A stretch of 44,001 bases of DNA from positions 1 to 44,001 of the forward strand of contig JAUXAL010000027.1 of assembly GCA_030619925.1 (NCBI GenBank). Direction: 5' to 3'. This document shows positions 1-10,246 of the stretch, piece after piece. A program made the translations under genes and the position numbers. Within the stretch, counting starts at the first letter, position 1. The number at the start of each line of letters is the position of its first letter. A model generated the notes under the pieces. The model did not search any database, was not told where the DNA came from, and saw only the letters and a program-made list of their open reading frames with translations. The stretch comes from Phycisphaerae bacterium (GTDB lineage Bacteria > Planctomycetota > Phycisphaerae > Sedimentisphaerales > Anaerobacaceae).

Positions 1-95
1 TTTTCTCAGCATAAGCGTTTGTTGGGTTCAGCGTTGCGAAATCGTAGCGATATATCGCGTGAGCGTGAATGTTTATTAAGGATATTGACGCACAA

Positions 96-111
96 CCTGA
101 TGATAATCAGG
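96..111 (-). terminator. Short hairpin downstream of fliD
   Basis: A perfect 6-bp stem (CCTGAT / ATCAGG) with a 4-nt loop lies 35 bases past the fliD stop codon. There is no clear U-tract, so it may be only a weak terminator or a chance palindrome. The remaining bases from 1 to 145 show no gene. Confidence 0.25.
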
Positions 112-145
112 CGTGCCGCATAAGGTTTTCAACAGAGCACAATCA

Positions 146-2536
146 CTACCCACCTAACATCATAAAAGTTAAGGTAGACATCTGGTTTTGTAGCAAAGTT
201 AAGGTTTTCTCGAGGCGGGCATATTGAGCTATCAATCTTGCCTCCCTTTGAGTAAGGCGGCGTTCTTCGAGTTCGATATTTACTTGGATGTTCTCAATTG
301 TATCTTTGACACGTTCTTGGTCAATCTGGATCGAGCCGGTTGTCGTCTTTAGCATTCTATCGAGGTCGTCTTCTATCGCACCGGTAAAGCCCTGCTTTAC
401 CCTGACCGTAGCGATGAAAGGGCCGTCTTGACTTGTGTCAACGTTGAGCTGAAGACCGTTCTCAGGATACAGGGGGTCACCATTATCGTCGAACGTGCTA
501 TCGCCGGTGACAATATTGCCGCTAAATGGTGCATTGCGGTAGGTTGATTCGGTTGAAAGTTTGATTTTGGCATTGATGATTGCTCCACCGCTTATCAGCA
601 CCTCAACATAGTAAGTGCCGGCTGTGGTATAAGTGCTGCTGGCGCCGTAAAATTCGATAGTATTACTGTCGCTGCTGCCGGTTTTATCAGCTCCGATTAT
701 TGCAAGGACATCCATATAATCTTCGGCTATTGCTTCATCAAAGACGTTTGAGTCCAAACTCAACAGACCGTCACGGTCAATCTCAAGGCCGATGTGGATG
801 GGTAACAGGAAGGTGTCGATGTCTTCTAAGAATCCACTGGTTCGGGCGATAAGGGGTGTGCGAATCTTGTTCCTTATGGTTGAAACGATATAGTCTCCCA
901 TTAGCACGCCGGCGGTTTTTAGTTCATCATTGTAGCCGGTCTTTTCCTTAAGATAGACGACGGTGGAATTGTAGGCAGTAATCATGGAATTTAATTTCGT
1001 TTTGACCGACTGTATATCTCTGGTCAGAGTTATCTCCTCACCGCCGGCATCCGTGGTATCGTGCAGATGCAGAGTTACGCCGTAGATAACATCGTCCACG
1101 GTATTAGAGCTTCTTTTGATCCACCAATTTGTGCTGTCGCCTTTTGTCGTTTCCGAAAAAGTCCAACCGGAAGAGGGCTTCAGGTTAGTGGTATCAATCG
1201 AAATCATGCTAACATCACCAGCAGTATTCCGGAATGTGAATGTCGTATCACCATCGTCCTTCAACTTCTTACCACTCACACCTATATCATCGGGACTGAC
1301 GTTTGGCAAAAGCTCAAGTGCATCTTTAATCGCGTCAAGTGTAGCATCAAACGCAATCGCGCCAGTAGTTTGTCCGTCATAAGTTAAGGTAAAGGTACCG
1401 CCCGTCGCCTTGGTGGTCTTAGACAGCGTCTGCACCTCAGCAATTCCTCCTGCTTGTGGGGGGTAGCCATCAACCCTTATTTCGCTATCCTGAGCTGACT
1501 GGCTTTCAGTGAAGTCTGCTTCTGCGAAGCCTGTAAGGTCCGCTGTTACGCTGCCGCCTTCTGTCTCTTCGGCCATAGTAGGCAAGCCCAGATCTGCTGA
1601 TGAGCCGCTACCCTGTGTGAAAGATAAACCAATTTCAAGCCCACTTGCTCCATAGATATCGTCGGTCAAAATAATTTGCCCGTTAACGAGGGTCGCTTTG
1701 GCTACTCCGTCAAAATAATCATTAATCTCAGAGATAAGATGAGTGAGCTTGGTATTACTTGTAACGGGAAGCTCTAACGGAGGAGTTATGGCAACACCAC
1801 TATGATTCTCACCTGTGATTGTAATTTTATCTCCTGTCCCCAGACTGCCTGTAAATTGGTCGAGGTCTGTAATTCTGGTACTTAGTGTAGCATTGTTACC
1901 GTCAACAGTAAAAGTGTGGTTCGGCTCCTCGGTGTCAGGAGCCCAGACTTCAGTGTTGCTTGCGTTGATGGAGATTGTATAATCCGTGCCGGCGTCATCG
2001 CCGTTTAGCACCAGGTGGTAGGCACCGTCGTAATATAATAGGCTTGCAGTAACGCCGGGATTGTTCGCATCGTTGTTTATTAGGCCGACTAACTCTTCCA
2101 GTGTTGTGGTCGCAGTGGTCGTTACGCTTGTCTCCTTATGGTTATATGAGTAAATAAATGTGCCTTCTCCCACATAATCTTCGGCATACTCTTCTCCGGC
2201 CTCGTGAACCCAACGTTCGGCAGTGGCCAACTGGTTGATTTCAACTGTGTGATTACCTTCAAATGCGTTATAGGATGCTTCAGCGGTCACTATGTCGCTG
2301 TCGCTGGAGGCAGCTGAAAAAGCGCGAAGTTCATCAGCGTCGGAAAGAGCTCGAACAGAGGTTCTTAAGCTGCTGAGTCTGCTTTCCAGGGTGCCCAGGG
2401 CGGTTTTTCTTGCCTCCCACGTACTTTTGCGTGCTTCGAGCATATAGAATCTACGGCGCTCGATAGCCATCAAGTTGGCGATGAGTGTAGTTGTATCAAT
2501 ACCTGACAACAGACCTGGAAGACGCAAAGCTGACAT
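146..2536 (-). CDS. fliD: FliD, flagellar filament cap (hook-associated protein 2), enlarged
   Basis: This is the filament cap protein, exported through the flagellar channel, which helps flagellin fold at the filament tip. The N-terminus (LPGLLSGIDTTTLIANLMAI) is typical of FliD, and the C-terminus is a long helical segment rich in Q, E and R. At 796 residues it is much longer than the usual 450-550. The extra length is in the middle. Residues 125-190 look like a Flagellin_IN motif. Residues 217-315 contain a second such module (ITDLDQFTGSLGTGDKI). Residues 366-467 hold a beta-rich insert starting at GGTFTLTYDGQTTGAI that recurs in FlgL and FlgE of this locus. The start has AAGG about 10 bases upstream. 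It is last in the minus-strand block, directly after the giant glycosylation gene, and has its own sigma-28-like promoter. Confidence 0.93.
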   Translation of the reverse strand: MSALRLPGLLSGIDTTTLIANLMAIERRRFYMLEARKSTWEARKTALGTLESRLSSLRTSVRALSDADELRAFSAASSDSDIVTAEASYNAFEGNHTVEINQLATAERWVHEAGEEYAEDYVGEGTFIYSYNHKETSVTTTATTTLEELVGLINNDANNPGVTASLLYYDGAYHLVLNGDDAGTDYTISINASNTEVWAPDTEEPNHTFTVDGNNATLSTRITDLDQFTGSLGTGDKITITGENHSGVAITPPLELPVTSNTKLTHLISEINDYFDGVAKATLVNGQIILTDDIYGASGLEIGLSFTQGSGSSADLGLPTMAEETEGGSVTADLTGFAEADFTESQSAQDSEIRVDGYPPQAGGIAEVQTLSKTTKATGGTFTLTYDGQTTGAIAFDATLDAIKDALELLPNVSPDDIGVSGKKLKDDGDTTFTFRNTAGDVSMISIDTTNLKPSSGWTFSETTKGDSTNWWIKRSSNTVDDVIYGVTLHLHDTTDAGGEEITLTRDIQSVKTKLNSMITAYNSTVVYLKEKTGYNDELKTAGVLMGDYIVSTIRNKIRTPLIARTSGFLEDIDTFLLPIHIGLEIDRDGLLSLDSNVFDEAIAEDYMDVLAIIGADKTGSSDSNTIEFYGASSTYTTAGTYYVEVLISGGAIINAKIKLSTESTYRNAPFSGNIVTGDSTFDDNGDPLYPENGLQLNVDTSQDGPFIATVRVKQGFTGAIEDDLDRMLKTTTGSIQIDQERVKDTIENIQVNIELEERRLTQREARLIAQYARLEKTLTLLQNQMSTLTFMMLGG

Positions 2537-2617
2537 TTCTTTCTGCCTTTTTGTTTAAGTTTTTACACTTTCACGAGAATCTACAAATACGGCCAACGCA
2601 CACATGCGCGTAATCTA

Positions 2618-2644
2618 TTATCGCTCAAAAACCCTTCTTGCTTA
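2618..2644 (-). promoter_or_regulatory. Candidate sigma-28 (FliA) promoter for fliD
   Basis: Read on the minus strand, TAAG (2644-2641) is followed by 15 bases and AGCGATAA (2625-2618). The enteric sigma-28 pattern is TAAA, 15 bases, GCCGATAA. Spacing is exact and 9 of 12 positions match. Initiation would fall near 2611, about 75 bases before the fliD start. The -35 overlaps the stop codon of the giant upstream gene. fliA and flgM are both in this window, and fliD is a late gene in other systems, which fits. It has not been tested statistically. Confidence 0.45.
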
Positions 2645-5600
2645 ATTATTTATCTTATGTTTGCCAATAGAATAGCTCGTCGGGCTTTCTTCAGCCCATT
2701 TGGCCTGAAGAAGTTCATACTTTTGCAATAGCTGCCGGATTTGCCGGTTATTCGGGTCTATTTTGAGACAGTCATTTAGCTCTGAGCAGGCCAGTTTTGA
2801 GGCTCTTTCGGCATAGGCAGGCGAATTTGATTCTATGTAAGCATGCCCTATTGCAACATAAGTTGCGGCAGCTAAACATTTGGCATGCAATTGCCTCATC
2901 TCAGGGGGTATCTCATCCCACGAAACGTCCGGAAACAGTTCATCGTACGCGAACGTATCGGCAAATCGCTTGACGACCTCAAAATGACATTTCGCATTTT
3001 GGGCGGTGGAGTTTCTCAAAAGATTATTGGGGGTTATTCGGCGCAGGTACAGGGCGTCCTTTAGGTGATGTATTTTCAAGCCGCTCTTTACGAACCGCCG
3101 CATCATATCGTAGTCTTCGCCAACCAGTAGGTCCTCGTCAAAAAAGCCGATTTTGTCGAACACACTTTTTCTGATGCAGGTTCTAAATGGTACTATGGGG
3201 CAACCATAGCGGAACAGGTCTCTGATGAGCGACTTTCGGTCTGGATACTCGGGCCTTTCACTTACTCGAGTCGGCTTACCATCTTCGTCGATAAGATAAT
3301 CGTCGCAATAAACAAGGTCGGTCTCGGGATGTTTCTCGAACTGCTGCAGGTGCTTGGCGATGAAGTCTGGCGTTATCATATCATCAGCATCGAGGGTGAT
3401 TAGAAAATCACCTTTGGATTCTTTCATAGCGAGATTTCGGGCACTTGCGGTCCCTGCGTTTTCTTTGTAGAAGTATTTAATTTTTTCGTCTTTGAAGCCA
3501 GCGATAATATCTTTGGTATTGTCTGTCGAGCCGTCATCAACAATGATAAGTTCGAAATTTCTGTAATTTTGGATAAGGACACTTTCAATCGCCTCTGCGA
3601 TATATTCAGCAGCATTGTAGGCGGGCATTATGATTGAAACCAAAGGATTGCTATCGTTGGTATGTAAGGGAATTGGCGATATGTGTGGTGTGCCGGTTTT
3701 TTTGCCAACTATATATCGCTTGCTTGAACTGCGACTCTTTCTGCCATGTTCGATGCCGTTTTCGTTATGTTGAGTTAAGTGACAATATATTCTCTCTATA
3801 TCATCTACAGATTTTTCAATATCAAAGCATTGCAAAGCCCGTTTTTGGCCTGCAAGAGCAATCTGTCGCCATCTTTCTTCATCTCCGGTGAGCTGTAATA
3901 GTTCCCGAGCCAGGGATTCATGGTCTTCGGAGTTGAAAATGACGCCGCTAAGGCGGTGCTCTACGATTTCCTTCGCTCCGCCGGTGCCGCTTGTAACGAC
4001 GGTCAAGCCGGCAGCCATGGCTTCGACCTGACTGATTCCAAACGGCTCCTGAAAAACGGACGGAAAAACAAGAACATTGTGCCTTGCGAAAAAGTTCTTA
4101 AGGTCCTCTCGAGGAAGAAAGCCAGGAAAAGTGACCTTTTCGTCCATACCGGCCTGGGTGATAAAATTTTTCAGGCTATTGACAAATTTTTCATCGGTGG
4201 AAGTGCCGGCCAGTGAACAAGAAAAGTCGACTCCCATATCATGCAGCCTTTTTAATGCATTAATAAGGATATGAGGACCCTTGTACGGAAGTATTATGCT
4301 GGCATAGGCAATGCGTAACTTATCAAGAGCAGGAAGTACGGACATTTTAAATTCTTTGACCAAGGCACCAGGATAAATGACGCCGATCTGATGTAAAGAA
4401 TACCCTTGCTTCAAGATCTCTTCTTTTAGCCAGTTACTTGCGGTAGCAAGATGATAAAAACGACTCTTAGGTGTATCCTGGACAGAATAACCTGGATTTG
4501 AGTTTCCGAGGTGATGGATAACAGGAATCCCGTTTTTGAGAAGCGGTTGGAGGATGCTGTGGGACAAGAAGTCAATATTTCCAAGCAGGCACAACTGCGG
4601 CGAAAAATGCTTTATGACATTCTGTAATTTTTCGTCGTTCTTCTTAATAATCTGGAGGATTTTTTCTTTGTCTCCAATGGGTCTGCAGATTCCATTTTGC
4701 CAACTGCCAAACAAAAGAAGGCTTCTATCAACATTAGACTGGTCTTGGTCTATTGCTCCCAAATAAGGTGTATTCGATGTGAGGACGTAAATGGAATGCC
4801 CTCGATTTTCGAGAATGTTAGTGAAGTCATAGAGTAGCCGGCCATATCCGCCCAGTTCCTGCGGAGGATACAAATTATTTATCACGAGGATTCGCTTGGG
4901 CGGGAGGATAACCTTAGCAGTCCTTTTTGGCCGCTTTGCTGCTGTTCGTTTTTCAAGAGTCTGGATTTTCTCAGCCGTGGGCCATTCGCTGGTCCCCAGC
5001 TCGTTGCAGCACTTGTAGGCCTGCAATGCCTCCGGATTTCTATTGGATTGTTCGTAACATAAACCCAGGTGAAACCACAAAGACGGGTCGTCCTTATCAA
5101 GCGAGGCGGCTTCCTGAAACAGTTCAGCGGCATCATCAAATCTTTTCGTCCTGAGATAAAGATGTGACAGATTGGTTAGTGCATTCAGGTTCCTCCGATT
5201 GAGTCTGACAGCCTTGAGCAAGAGCTTTTCAGCATTCTCCAGTTGTTCAAGCTGGCATGAAATCACCCCCAGATTGTTTAGGGCATCGCAGTGAGAGGGA
5301 TTTTCCAACAATGCCTGTCCAAAGCAGCTGATAGCTTCAGCAATTTTGTTTTCAGAATAGAGTATTTTACCCCAGAGGTTCTTATCTTTCCAATAGTAGA
5401 GCTCCAGACCTTCAGACCTTTTCTCAAAACCGGCAGCAGCGAGAATATCTTTGAACTTCTTCTTCTGTTGCTCCTCAAGAGCATCGAATCCGTCTGAAAT
5501 CACGAGCCATTTGAACTTCATCGAAGTTAAGAGGTTCTCGAGACCAACGGTTAGAAGTTCTGAAGCGGTAATGACCAAGGCGTTCCAGAAAAGATCCATT

Positions 5601-8600
5601 TGCCGGAGTTGCTCGGTGGTAACGAGCTTGATTCGTTCAGCCATGTCGGTATTCTGGAAGAGTCGAGTGTTTTGGTCGGGGATTTGTTCACTATCGTTTT
5701 TTATAAACAATCGAAGTCTTGGGAGGTCCAGCACATCACAGGCAAGTCGGCCATCGACCTCTGGCCAGAACAATATCAAAGCGCTTGTGGTCGTCAGGTG
5801 AACCTCCTGGAAAAACTCGTAGAGAGCAACTCTTCGGACCAGCTCGATTGGAGGATCAGTTTTGACATAGATACTGCGTTTGTCTTTTTCAATATCGTAC
5901 AAAGGATTCAGCTCACCGCTAAGAATGTAGTCGCTCAATTCTTTAATCTTTTTTTCAGGAGTATGATTTCTCTCAAATTCTTCATATCCGTTTTGTGCGA
6001 TTGCTTTTGCTTCGTCAGGATGCTTCAAAAAATATTGTATCTTATCGAGCAAATCGCGGTCATTTTCGAAACAGACAAGATGCTGCCCGTCTTTAAAGAG
6101 CAGCTCCAGACCGGATTCCATAGTCAATTTGTCTGTGAGGAGAAACCCTCCGCTGGAGAGCACTTCAAAGACTCTGAGATTGAGGTCACCATTCAAGCTG
6201 ACGTTCAAGTTGACCAATGACTGGGCATAAATCTCCGCAGCTTTTGGCGGTGGAAGCTGGAAATGATTAACCGGGACGCCGTTTGCTTTCAAGTATTGAA
6301 GAATATATTTTCGGTAGGGATGCCATTTTCCAGCCTGTCCGACGAAAGCTACTTTATAACGTTTGTCCTCGTAATATGGCTGCTTGTGCGGAGAAATATT
6401 GAAGGCGGGAAGCCAAAAAACCTTTTCAAACCCGATTTCTTTGAAGTAATGAAGATGATGCCTCTTATGGTCGCTCATAATGAAGTCAAACTTTTCCTGC
6501 AAAGCGTACTTGAGAAGAGCTTGAATAGGTGTTTGCAAATGCTGTGTATTGCCGAGGATGAGGAGTTTGGGGCATTTTAGCGCCTGTAAGTTGATTGGGA
6601 AATTACGCCCCGTTGCATCTGCTTTGACCGCTACGAGCTGTGGAGTTTGAGAGGATGGTAACCGTTTGGCAATTTGTTCGATGTCATAGACTCCAGCTGG
6701 ACTCTTTATCGTGCGGTATTCATCTGTGTCCATCGTAGTCTCGCAATCCGGCCCACAGAAGACCTCTGCAGTTGAAATGATTGTTGGTCTGTAATTGTCT
6801 CTTGAGGATAGAAAACTGACAAGAGCATTGAACGAAGGATATTGGAAAGAATCTTTTTCAGCATGGCTCTCAGCAGCTTCGGAAATAGTTTTACCGCTCT
6901 TTTCAACCACTGAAGTAGCCTTCGCTGATGGACAGGCCCATCCTTGCGCCGTATCTTTGAGTTCGGGGCACCCGCCAAGCCTTACGTACGTCATCCAGCG
7001 ATACGTATCCATCTCGCGCTTTAGAAGCTCAAAAGGAGGCGTATCAGCGATATCCAAGGCTGGAATATCGATATAAACCTTTTCCATCGTTATCGGTTCA
7101 TCATACTGGTAAAGAGGTGGGAATATCTCGTATTCCTCAATGATCTGGCGTAAACGTGCTGCCTTTTCTTTGCCCGAAGACAAATGCGCCTGTAAAGTCA
7201 GATGTGAACCACTGCCTCCGGGGTAATTATCATCGAAAATCAGGTGCTCAAATCCTTTTTCCCAGGCTTGCAAAGCCCTGTTGTATGCGTTCTGGTGGTC
7301 ATCAAAAAATACCAATGCGCTTGAAATGTCGTAATTCCTGAAATCCATTTCCGCGAAATCCACAGAGGGGTAGATGGCGTTTTTTGAGGTATATTGCCTT
7401 ACTTCAGGATGTGGGTCTAAGCATATAATATCCGCGTGAGGTAGTGTCTCTTCGATAAGCCAGGTGCTGAAACCTTTCCAGACCCCGCTTTCCACTACCA
7501 GATTAGGCCTGACTCTTCGCAAGAAGTACCATAAGTTGAACGCACCCACTGATTTAAGTCCACCTTCATTATTTCGGATAGGTCTTTTCTCATATAATTC
7601 AAGGAATTCAGTGAGTAACTGCTCTATATGATCTTTCGCATACTCAGCGGCGCGTTTTACGCCGGGTTGTCGGTCCTCAACCTTTTCGTCCCGCAAAATT
7701 GTCTCACTATTCCAGGGCTCAAACCGGATAAGCGCCTCAGCAGACAAGCGGGGGCGATAGAATAGCTTGCCCCGCTCATTCAACATGCACGCCAAAAAAG
7801 AAAATGAGCTGTTCGAGATCGCCACAATGTCGCATTTGCTTAGTATGTAAAAATCAGGATAAAAGGGAGCTTCTGGCAACTCTGCCCCCAGGTCTTTGCT
7901 TGTTACAGGATTGTATTCAGCAAAATCACCGAGGACTTTTTCAGGTTCGTCACTGGCAATAAAGAGTACAGGCTCATCAAGCTTGTACCACAAATCCTGC
8001 AGCCAGTATTTATACCATTTGCTCGGCGCAACGAAGAAATGTCCGTACCCATAATCACTTCTCCGCAGGTGTATGCCTACGACGGTTTTGCCCTTCGAGC
8101 GAAGGCGATTCATAAGCTGGCTCATTTTGTTTTCTATTTCCGGAACAGGCCTGAACAAAGACCGAAAATAGTTCTTGTGAGGGGCGTAATAGCTGGTGTT
8201 GTATTGGAAGTAGCCCCAAAAATCCACGTTCTCGAATGTTTCTTTTGTATTCGGAACGACAGCTTCTGCAAGTTCATTGGTCGTCTCTTTAACTAAAGGG
8301 AGTTTACGCAGGATTGGAGGGTCTTTGTGCCCGAACAGGCCTTGTCCTATCCAGGGCGGCGTTCTAACCTCAAGATTATGTTTTTTCGCATAGGTCTTTA
8401 AGAATGCGTATTGAAAAACCTGATTAGCAAAGCGACCGTTTTTGCCCAGCGTCGACATTGTAATCACCGGTTTAGTCTCTTTCGCGTCGTCGCAAGTTTG
8501 GTCTAATATCCGTGCATCCACTTTCCTGACCCCAATTAGATAATGATTATTCTTCAAATGCCCGATGGGATAATCGTTCCATTGATAATCAGCACTATTA

Positions 8601-10036
8601 CGTACAAGGTTCGCGAAATAAGCCGTGTTGTCAATCCCGCGAAACTGTTCTTGATAAGCAATCAACACGTATGTCGCGCTGGAAATAAGAGCCCATATTT
8701 TATCTCTTAAGGTTACAGGAACTTCGCTAATTGACCATGTACCTATAAATGCCCAGAGACCTGTTTTTTCTTGTAATTGCTCTTTCAGCACATCATAATC
8801 TGATAGTAATACGATGCAATTTTCAGTATGCGTTACTTTTGTGCTGATATTGACTTCAATACCGCTTGCTTTCAAATAATATTCTTGTAGAGCTGACAGC
8901 TCGGGCAGATCAAAAATTATATACCGTCCTTTGAATCCCAGTTGATGTGCTAATCTGCACATGCTCCCGTATCCGCCGCCGAATTCAAAAATTTGGGACA
9001 TATCTTCGATATTACACCCTGCGGTACAGAGTAATTTGGCCAGATTATACGCTTGATGTATAAGGTTACCACTGCTGCTGGCACAAAATCGGTAAGGCTT
9101 CGGGTTGCCTACCGGCGATTCTCTGATTGCTCTTTCCCACTTATTCCAATTTGGAAGTTTCTGCAGAAATGCCAGTTCCACAACCGGTGGCTCATAAAAC
9201 ATACTATTCCTTATTACATCCCAGTTCAGGAAATTGCTTACATCGTCTTGCAACATAAGTTGACGAAGCCTGTTTTTTCTATACGTCCAGGCTTCTTCAA
9301 CTTCCGCCACGCCGGCCGCTTTGGCTTCTGGAAGCTGTCTTATCCTTGAGCGAAGCTCATCAACTAATTTTTTACCGCTGACAGTCACCGGTTTTGCTGA
9401 ATTGTTTTGGGCTTTTTTGGTCCTGCTACTGTATTCTTCCCAGAGTTTTGTGTTCACCTCTTGACAGTACCGAGCGAGTGCCATCCTGGCAAAATGGGGC
9501 ACCGCGACAATCACATCTTCAATTATTACGATGTACCTTTCCTTCTTGAAGGCTTGCAGTGCATTGATTACTGCGGTGATATTCGGCCACTGGTCCATCG
9601 AAAGATGGCCCGGTGGCGGTGACATAAACAGCCGTGCGTCGTCGATGAAAATGAAGTGCTCGTCCTCGGATCTGTTTATTGCCTCAATTTCGCCGATAAG
9701 TGGACCCTGTTCAGTCTGTCCGTATGTTTCCCCGCCGCTCCAGTGAGCATCAAGCCAGAAGATAGCTGGGCCATCGAGTCTGGCTACGACATCATCGAGC
9801 CTTTCTCTGCTGTCGCCATGTACGAACTCTATGTTTTTAATATGGCGGTATTTCTCAACGACCTTTTTGTAGAGGCTTTCGGAACCTTCGATGGTTATGA
9901 CATGGTCGAAAATGCTACTGGCCCAGTATGCCGTACCGCCGTGATATGTTCCCGTCTCGATGAAGGTGGTGATATGATAGGTTTCTTTCAGTCTACGAAT
10001 GAGCTCCTCTGGGGGGCCGAAGTTCACAATTCCCAT
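2642..10036 (-). CDS. Giant multidomain glycosyltransferase/methyltransferase fusion (2464 aa)
   Basis: One uninterrupted frame carries what are usually separate enzymes. In order: class I SAM methyltransferase-like domain (residues 1-185, ETGTYHGG at 27-34, FWLDAHWSGG at 93-102); sugar O-methyltransferase-like domain (about 250-505, FEFGGGYGSM near 350); GT11/alpha-1,2-fucosyltransferase-like domain (about 524-775, HLRRSDYG near 655); a third methyltransferase-like domain (about 825-1050, VVESGVWKGFSTW); a CgeB-type GT-B domain (about 1065-1365); an unassigned stretch (1370-1550); TPR repeats (about 1553-1682); a GT4 domain (about 1712-2088, E-x7-E near 1994); and a GT2 domain (about 2130-2332, VDDGSTDNT, then DADD near 2214); then a helical tail. 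GAGGG precedes the ATG at suitable spacing. It lies between a FliT-like gene and fliD, so flagellin (or other axial protein) glycan assembly is the likely role. This is inference. The 210 bases upstream (10037-10246) show no promoter I can defend. Confidence 0.85.
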   Translation of the reverse strand: MGIVNFGPPEELIRRLKETYHITTFIETGTYHGGTAYWASSIFDHVITIEGSESLYKKVVEKYRHIKNIEFVHGDSRERLDDVVARLDGPAIFWLDAHWSGGETYGQTEQGPLIGEIEAINRSEDEHFIFIDDARLFMSPPPGHLSMDQWPNITAVINALQAFKKERYIVIIEDVIVAVPHFARMALARYCQEVNTKLWEEYSSRTKKAQNNSAKPVTVSGKKLVDELRSRIRQLPEAKAAGVAEVEEAWTYRKNRLRQLMLQDDVSNFLNWDVIRNSMFYEPPVVELAFLQKLPNWNKWERAIRESPVGNPKPYRFCASSSGNLIHQAYNLAKLLCTAGCNIEDMSQIFEFGGGYGSMCRLAHQLGFKGRYIIFDLPELSALQEYYLKASGIEVNISTKVTHTENCIVLLSDYDVLKEQLQEKTGLWAFIGTWSISEVPVTLRDKIWALISSATYVLIAYQEQFRGIDNTAYFANLVRNSADYQWNDYPIGHLKNNHYLIGVRKVDARILDQTCDDAKETKPVITMSTLGKNGRFANQVFQYAFLKTYAKKHNLEVRTPPWIGQGLFGHKDPPILRKLPLVKETTNELAEAVVPNTKETFENVDFWGYFQYNTSYYAPHKNYFRSLFRPVPEIENKMSQLMNRLRSKGKTVVGIHLRRSDYGYGHFFVAPSKWYKYWLQDLWYKLDEPVLFIASDEPEKVLGDFAEYNPVTSKDLGAELPEAPFYPDFYILSKCDIVAISNSSFSFLACMLNERGKLFYRPRLSAEALIRFEPWNSETILRDEKVEDRQPGVKRAAEYAKDHIEQLLTEFLELYEKRPIRNNEGGLKSVGAFNLWYFLRRVRPNLVVESGVWKGFSTWLIEETLPHADIICLDPHPEVRQYTSKNAIYPSVDFAEMDFRNYDISSALVFFDDHQNAYNRALQAWEKGFEHLIFDDNYPGGSGSHLTLQAHLSSGKEKAARLRQIIEEYEIFPPLYQYDEPITMEKVYIDIPALDIADTPPFELLKREMDTYRWMTYVRLGGCPELKDTAQGWACPSAKATSVVEKSGKTISEAAESHAEKDSFQYPSFNALVSFLSSRDNYRPTIISTAEVFCGPDCETTMDTDEYRTIKSPAGVYDIEQIAKRLPSSQTPQLVAVKADATGRNFPINLQALKCPKLLILGNTQHLQTPIQALLKYALQEKFDFIMSDHKRHHLHYFKEIGFEKVFWLPAFNISPHKQPYYEDKRYKVAFVGQAGKWHPYRKYILQYLKANGVPVNHFQLPPPKAAEIYAQSLVNLNVSLNGDLNLRVFEVLSSGGFLLTDKLTMESGLELLFKDGQHLVCFENDRDLLDKIQYFLKHPDEAKAIAQNGYEEFERNHTPEKKIKELSDYILSGELNPLYDIEKDKRSIYVKTDPPIELVRRVALYEFFQEVHLTTTSALILFWPEVDGRLACDVLDLPRLRLFIKNDSEQIPDQNTRLFQNTDMAERIKLVTTEQLRQMDLFWNALVITASELLTVGLENLLTSMKFKWLVISDGFDALEEQQKKKFKDILAAAGFEKRSEGLELYYWKDKNLWGKILYSENKIAEAISCFGQALLENPSHCDALNNLGVISCQLEQLENAEKLLLKAVRLNRRNLNALTNLSHLYLRTKRFDDAAELFQEAASLDKDDPSLWFHLGLCYEQSNRNPEALQAYKCCNELGTSEWPTAEKIQTLEKRTAAKRPKRTAKVILPPKRILVINNLYPPQELGGYGRLLYDFTNILENRGHSIYVLTSNTPYLGAIDQDQSNVDRSLLLFGSWQNGICRPIGDKEKILQIIKKNDEKLQNVIKHFSPQLCLLGNIDFLSHSILQPLLKNGIPVIHHLGNSNPGYSVQDTPKSRFYHLATASNWLKEEILKQGYSLHQIGVIYPGALVKEFKMSVLPALDKLRIAYASIILPYKGPHILINALKRLHDMGVDFSCSLAGTSTDEKFVNSLKNFITQAGMDEKVTFPGFLPREDLKNFFARHNVLVFPSVFQEPFGISQVEAMAAGLTVVTSGTGGAKEIVEHRLSGVIFNSEDHESLARELLQLTGDEERWRQIALAGQKRALQCFDIEKSVDDIERIYCHLTQHNENGIEHGRKSRSSSKRYIVGKKTGTPHISPIPLHTNDSNPLVSIIMPAYNAAEYIAEAIESVLIQNYRNFELIIVDDGSTDNTKDIIAGFKDEKIKYFYKENAGTASARNLAMKESKGDFLITLDADDMITPDFIAKHLQQFEKHPETDLVYCDDYLIDEDGKPTRVSERPEYPDRKSLIRDLFRYGCPIVPFRTCIRKSVFDKIGFFDEDLLVGEDYDMMRRFVKSGLKIHHLKDALYLRRITPNNLLRNSTAQNAKCHFEVVKRFADTFAYDELFPDVSWDEIPPEMRQLHAKCLAAATYVAIGHAYIESNSPAYAERASKLACSELNDCLKIDPNNRQIRQLLQKYELLQAKWAEESPTSYSIGKHKINN

Positions 10037-10246
10037 ATCAACATCCCTCGCGACGAAAACACCGTTCTTACTCTGTATTTAATGGCATTATTTTGGACCT
10101 CAGCAACGCATCAACGTTCCACCGCCACAAGTTTTTCCTGCTTCGCCAGAAATTGACATTTATTTGGAAAATTCCTTGTTAACGTTTTGCTGGCGCCCTG
10201 TGAAACCCAACGCAAACACCACTTTGCCAGGTTACATTTGTGACAA

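Noticed and set aside
1061-1387. Plus-strand frames inside fliD and other flagellar genes
   Set aside because: These are antisense shadows of well-supported minus-strand genes, without ribosome-binding sites or recognisable domains.
10190-10240. Possible sigma-54 site upstream of the giant gene (TGGCAAAGTGGTGTTTGC)
   Set aside because: The spacer is three bases too long, and no shorter alternative fits.
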